Assembly: GCF_037975245.1 (NCBI RefSeq)
Contig: NC_092561.1
Location: forward strand, 11,345,001 to 11,409,000
Length of the DNA stretch: 64,000 nt
Direction: 5' to 3'
Source: Apostichopus japonicus
Taxonomy: Eukaryota > Echinodermata > Holothuroidea > Aspidochirotida > Stichopodidae
The notes below the pieces were generated by a model, which saw nothing but the letters and a program-made list of their open reading frames with translations, had not been told where the DNA came from and made no database searches. Of the stretch, positions 61,035 to 64,000 are shown in pieces (positions within the stretch are counted from its first letter, which is position 1; the number at the start of each line of letters is the position of its first letter). The position numbers were made by a program, and so were the translations under genes.

Positions 61035-61138
61035 GATCTCTCATGAGCAAAAAGGAAAAAGTTAAACTCCAAAAGAAACACAAAGTCGCTGAAAAATTTG
61101 AAAAGTTTGACAACATCTGGAACGTGCATGAGCTAATA
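61035..61138 (+). other. Candidate exon, lysine-rich, unknown gene
   Basis: A good acceptor (TTTTATCACTTCAG) is followed by an open frame SLMSKKEKVKLQKKHKVAEK and FEKFDNIWNVHELIM, ending before GTATGTGAG, a good donor. Composition is coding-like. No partner exon with a matching phase was found, so the gene is not established. Confidence 0.3.
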
Positions 61139-62625
61139 ATGTATGTGAGGACAGTTAACCTTACATAATGTTAAGTTATGATTTTATAAGTGTTCAACTG
61201 ATATTGTTTCATTCCCAATATTGATATGGATACCAATAAAAATAATTACTATAACCTAACATTAGGCCATACTTTTGTACAATCCCACTGTTTTAAACTT
61301 GCCTAACTTGATCTTTAATGACACTACCGATTATTTATTCAGTGTTGTTTCATACTAATATTGCATCTCTTAATATGACTGAAGTTAAATTAAAAAAAGG
61401 AAAGAATTGTTTTCTTGTTGTTCTTTTGTTAATTTCTTACTAAGTAAATGTTTTTGTAAGAATTTGAAACCATTTTTTTTCAAAAGCTTTCGATTTTGTT
61501 TGAGGGCTGGCCATTGCATTTCTTTAAAAAAAAATGTAATACAAGCAATTGTATGATTTATTCATTCTGCTTACTATATAGCATTAATAGAACTAAACAA
61601 AGGTTGTAAATTTGTGTAAATATCATGATTGTGTTCCCAAGTTTGCTTATAAATCTTGCATTATCTGACTTTTATTTATCAGGTATTACTTTAATACACA
61701 GACCAAACCCTTCGATAAGCTGCTTATAAGGTGTAAACTATAAGTCTCTTATGGTAAGTCTCGATGGATACTTAACTCAAGTCATTTCATTAAACTCTAC
61801 ACTGATATTTAAGCATAGTTACAAATCTGTTTCTTCCAGATGAACTCTTGTGGTCTTTCAATATTTAACCAACATGTTAATCCGACCGGTGTTACTCGAA
61901 GCACATCTGCCATTATTCTGTTATAAAGGTCGTCTAAACTAAGAGTACGACAGCCTGCCAGAGGCGTAACTTGTCACCACCTCCAACGGATGTAACGTCA
62001 TTACCTACGTAATCATGCAACCACCACAAAGGCTTAATACGTGACTGTCAGGCAATTGCTTATTACCTCTTAGTAACTAGAGTACTTAAGAAAAGCCATT
62101 GTACAAGATATTGTCAAGCCAATTTCTCCTCCAGGACTATTGAGAAAATGATGACTTTGCTTTACCCACTTGAAACATTTTCTCAATCTGAGCTAGCAAG
62201 GAATATTATCAGATTTTAATCTGAACAAATCTTCCTGATTTTAAAGCCAACAGGTTTCCGCTGTGAATAGCTAGGTAATTTGATCACAAATATATGTGTA
62301 TATGGTGCAATATGCAAAGTAATTTCTACAAGTTTTCACAAGCAAAAGAATAGACAAGTGCTCCCTCTTAAGTGCTAATTTATGTAATCTACTAAAAAAA
62401 ACAAAAACAAAGCTATAAATGATGATCAATCTGATGAGGTATTTGTCAGTGAAAACTTTGAAGAACTTTGAGAGTATCGCTAAGCATGAAGAGTGGTTAC
62501 AATCATGAAAAGTAACACCTACTCCCTTCCCTCTCTCCATCCCTACATAGCCACCTACAGTACCTAGGTACGATAACTACCTATATACCTGTTTATCTAA
62601 CTATTAAGCTGCCAGGACTCTTGAT

Positions 62626-62858
62626 GAAGTGGTTGAACTTTCTTTGTTTTAATTAGATGAAATATTCCTTGTGAAGCAGTAATCAGTTATTTCAGTTTTA
62701 CTGCACTGCTAATTGTACAGGTACATGGTAATATTTGTTAAAGTGGTTGAAATTTCTTTGTTTTAATTAGATGAAATATTCCCTGTGAAGCAGTAATCAG
62801 TCATTTCAGTTTTGCTGCACTGCTAATTGTACAAGGACATGGTAATATTTGCTATTGC
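62626..62858. repeat. Tandem duplication, about 117 bp
   Basis: The sequence from AGTGGTTGAA, through TTTGTTTTAATTAGATGAAA, to ACATGGTAATATTTG is present twice in a row with about 95 percent agreement. Confidence 0.9.
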
Positions 62859-64000
62859 AGCTTTGATAAACTTGATATGATTGAAAGGTAACTTTAGGAA
62901 AGACATTAGTTCTGATATGTAAAAACAGAAATATATTAGTACAGATGGTGTTTTTATCTGTTCAGGTTTTCCAGATACTTATAAACTACTAATAAATATA
63001 TAATCGTTAATGAAAAGTCAGTGTCTGTTCCTCTGCTCAGTTTCAATGATAAATCATGTTTGTCTACTTCCTACTGATCATGTTCATTCTTCCATCAAAG
63101 CTGTTCTTTAGCTCTACCGTACTAAAACAGGGCATCAATGATCAATCTAAACCATTTGTCTCTGACAAACTTGGAATGTATTGAGAATATGTTAAACCAA
63201 GACACAACATCTATAAATATATTTTCCAATTAACATTGCATTGTTTTGGACTAGCTGAATTAACGGTATGTGTCAAACTTGGCAGTGTGGCCAATTGTAA
63301 TGTTGAAACCAGTAATTGCTCAAAACAATTTTTTTAATTAACTGTGACTGGTACAGTAGTAAATTGGTGATGGTTTGCTTGTTATATGGACTGTCAAACA
63401 AACTTAATATTTAAAGATATCCTTTCTGATATGCAATACAGTAGTATGTTTTTTCCCCTTCATATTTGTAAAACTCCAGGACATTTTCAATGTACTGATA
63501 TTGTTTTTATAAGAAATAATCAAGACAAGACTAATTGAGTGTAACTATTTTAATTGGCTAATTCAGTGTTACTGAGCATACTATTTGTTGTTTTCGGAAC
63601 AAATATTTGTTGTTATGAATTTAAATTGTCAAGCAGACCTACCTACCTTAACATGCCACTATAGGAAGGACAAAGTATGCAACTGAGACATTACCCTAAA
63701 CGTGACTATACTCTGTACTTACAGTATTTCTTAATGACTCTCTTCCCAGTACCAGACAGTAGTAGGACGGTTGTACATGGATTAAATCAAGCATACTTAA
63801 ATAGTCTATACTGGTGGAGAGAATGATTCAGCTGTTTTGGAAATTCTACTAGTACACGAACAGAATGACTAATTATAGAGAAGATCTACAGACACTGAGT
63901 AATTTAATAACATTGCACATTACTCACACTTAAATGCACACTCACAGCTCAGGCTGTAACCAGCCAAGTCTCTTAGTCAATATGCTAATGCTAGAGGACC

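Larger units (their letters stand above)
59800..64000. other. 5' region of gene C and window edge
   Basis: Mostly unique AT-rich sequence. I searched the minus strand for the usual Tubby N-terminal block and did not find it. Weak plus-strand candidates near 60702-60801 and 61035-61138 are discussed as findings. A tandem duplication lies at 62626-62858. A G tract (about 60859-60866) is present. Confidence 0.4.

Noticed and set aside
63715-63780. Minus-strand exon reading VLLLSGTGKRVIKKY before a GTAAGT donor, as a Tubby 5' exon
   Set aside because: Joining it to the first visible Tubby exon makes a stop codon at the junction (T plus AG), and no acceptor or Tubby similarity was found.

Overview
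This is an animal nuclear genome window: AT-rich, with short exons separated by long GT..AG introns, dense short transposons and many minisatellites. Recurrent TAGGCCTAGGC-type words and the repeat content suggest a marine invertebrate deuterostome. An echinoderm, perhaps a sea cucumber, is my best guess, but this is inference. There are no bacterial operons, rRNA genes or CRISPR arrays.

Three multi-exon genes can be read by joining exons whose phases and splice sites agree. (A) Minus strand, 1721-20683: a complete 319-residue isopenicillin-N-synthase-like 2-oxoglutarate/Fe(II) oxygenase in seven exons, with its His-x-Asp...His metal site and Arg-x-Ser 2OG site intact. (B) Plus strand, 28125-40749: a complete 328-residue protein in seven exons, reading as two RWD-like domains followed by a RING-H2 finger, so a likely ubiquitin E3 component. 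(C) Minus strand, 52377-59793: a Tubby/TULP-family gene in eight visible exons, with a complete Tubby domain ending in the family's ACE terminus. Its extreme 5' end is not resolved.

Layout: 1-1.2 kb, repeat-rich with a hAT-like MITE. 1.7-20.7 kb, gene A; its intron 4 holds a 42-bp minisatellite and its 11.5-kb intron 2 holds a SINE, a large hairpin repeat and a TTAA-flanked element. 20.7-28.1 kb, the spacer between divergent genes A and B, with a damaged copy of gene A exon 1, a second hAT-like MITE, fold-back repeats, and a small candidate gene at 24.1 kb with GC, CCAAT and TATA boxes and a poly(A) signal. 28.1-44 kb, gene B with five tandem arrays: three begin at or near 5' splice sites, one lies in the 3' UTR and one just beyond the poly(A) signal. 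44-52.3 kb, a gene-poor spacer between convergent B and C. 52.4-59.8 kb, gene C. 59.8-64 kb, probably the 5' flank or first introns of gene C, plus weak plus-strand exon candidates.

The three genes are not an obvious pathway; they look like unrelated neighbours. The most unusual signal is in gene B. Its intron 2 starts exactly at the first unit of a minisatellite whose every unit carries a CAG|GTATGT-type splice donor, and that array was later split by a 1-kb TA-flanked inverted-repeat element. Introns 5 and 6 also begin with arrays, and intron 6 is packed with AG|GTAAG and AG|GTGAG words.
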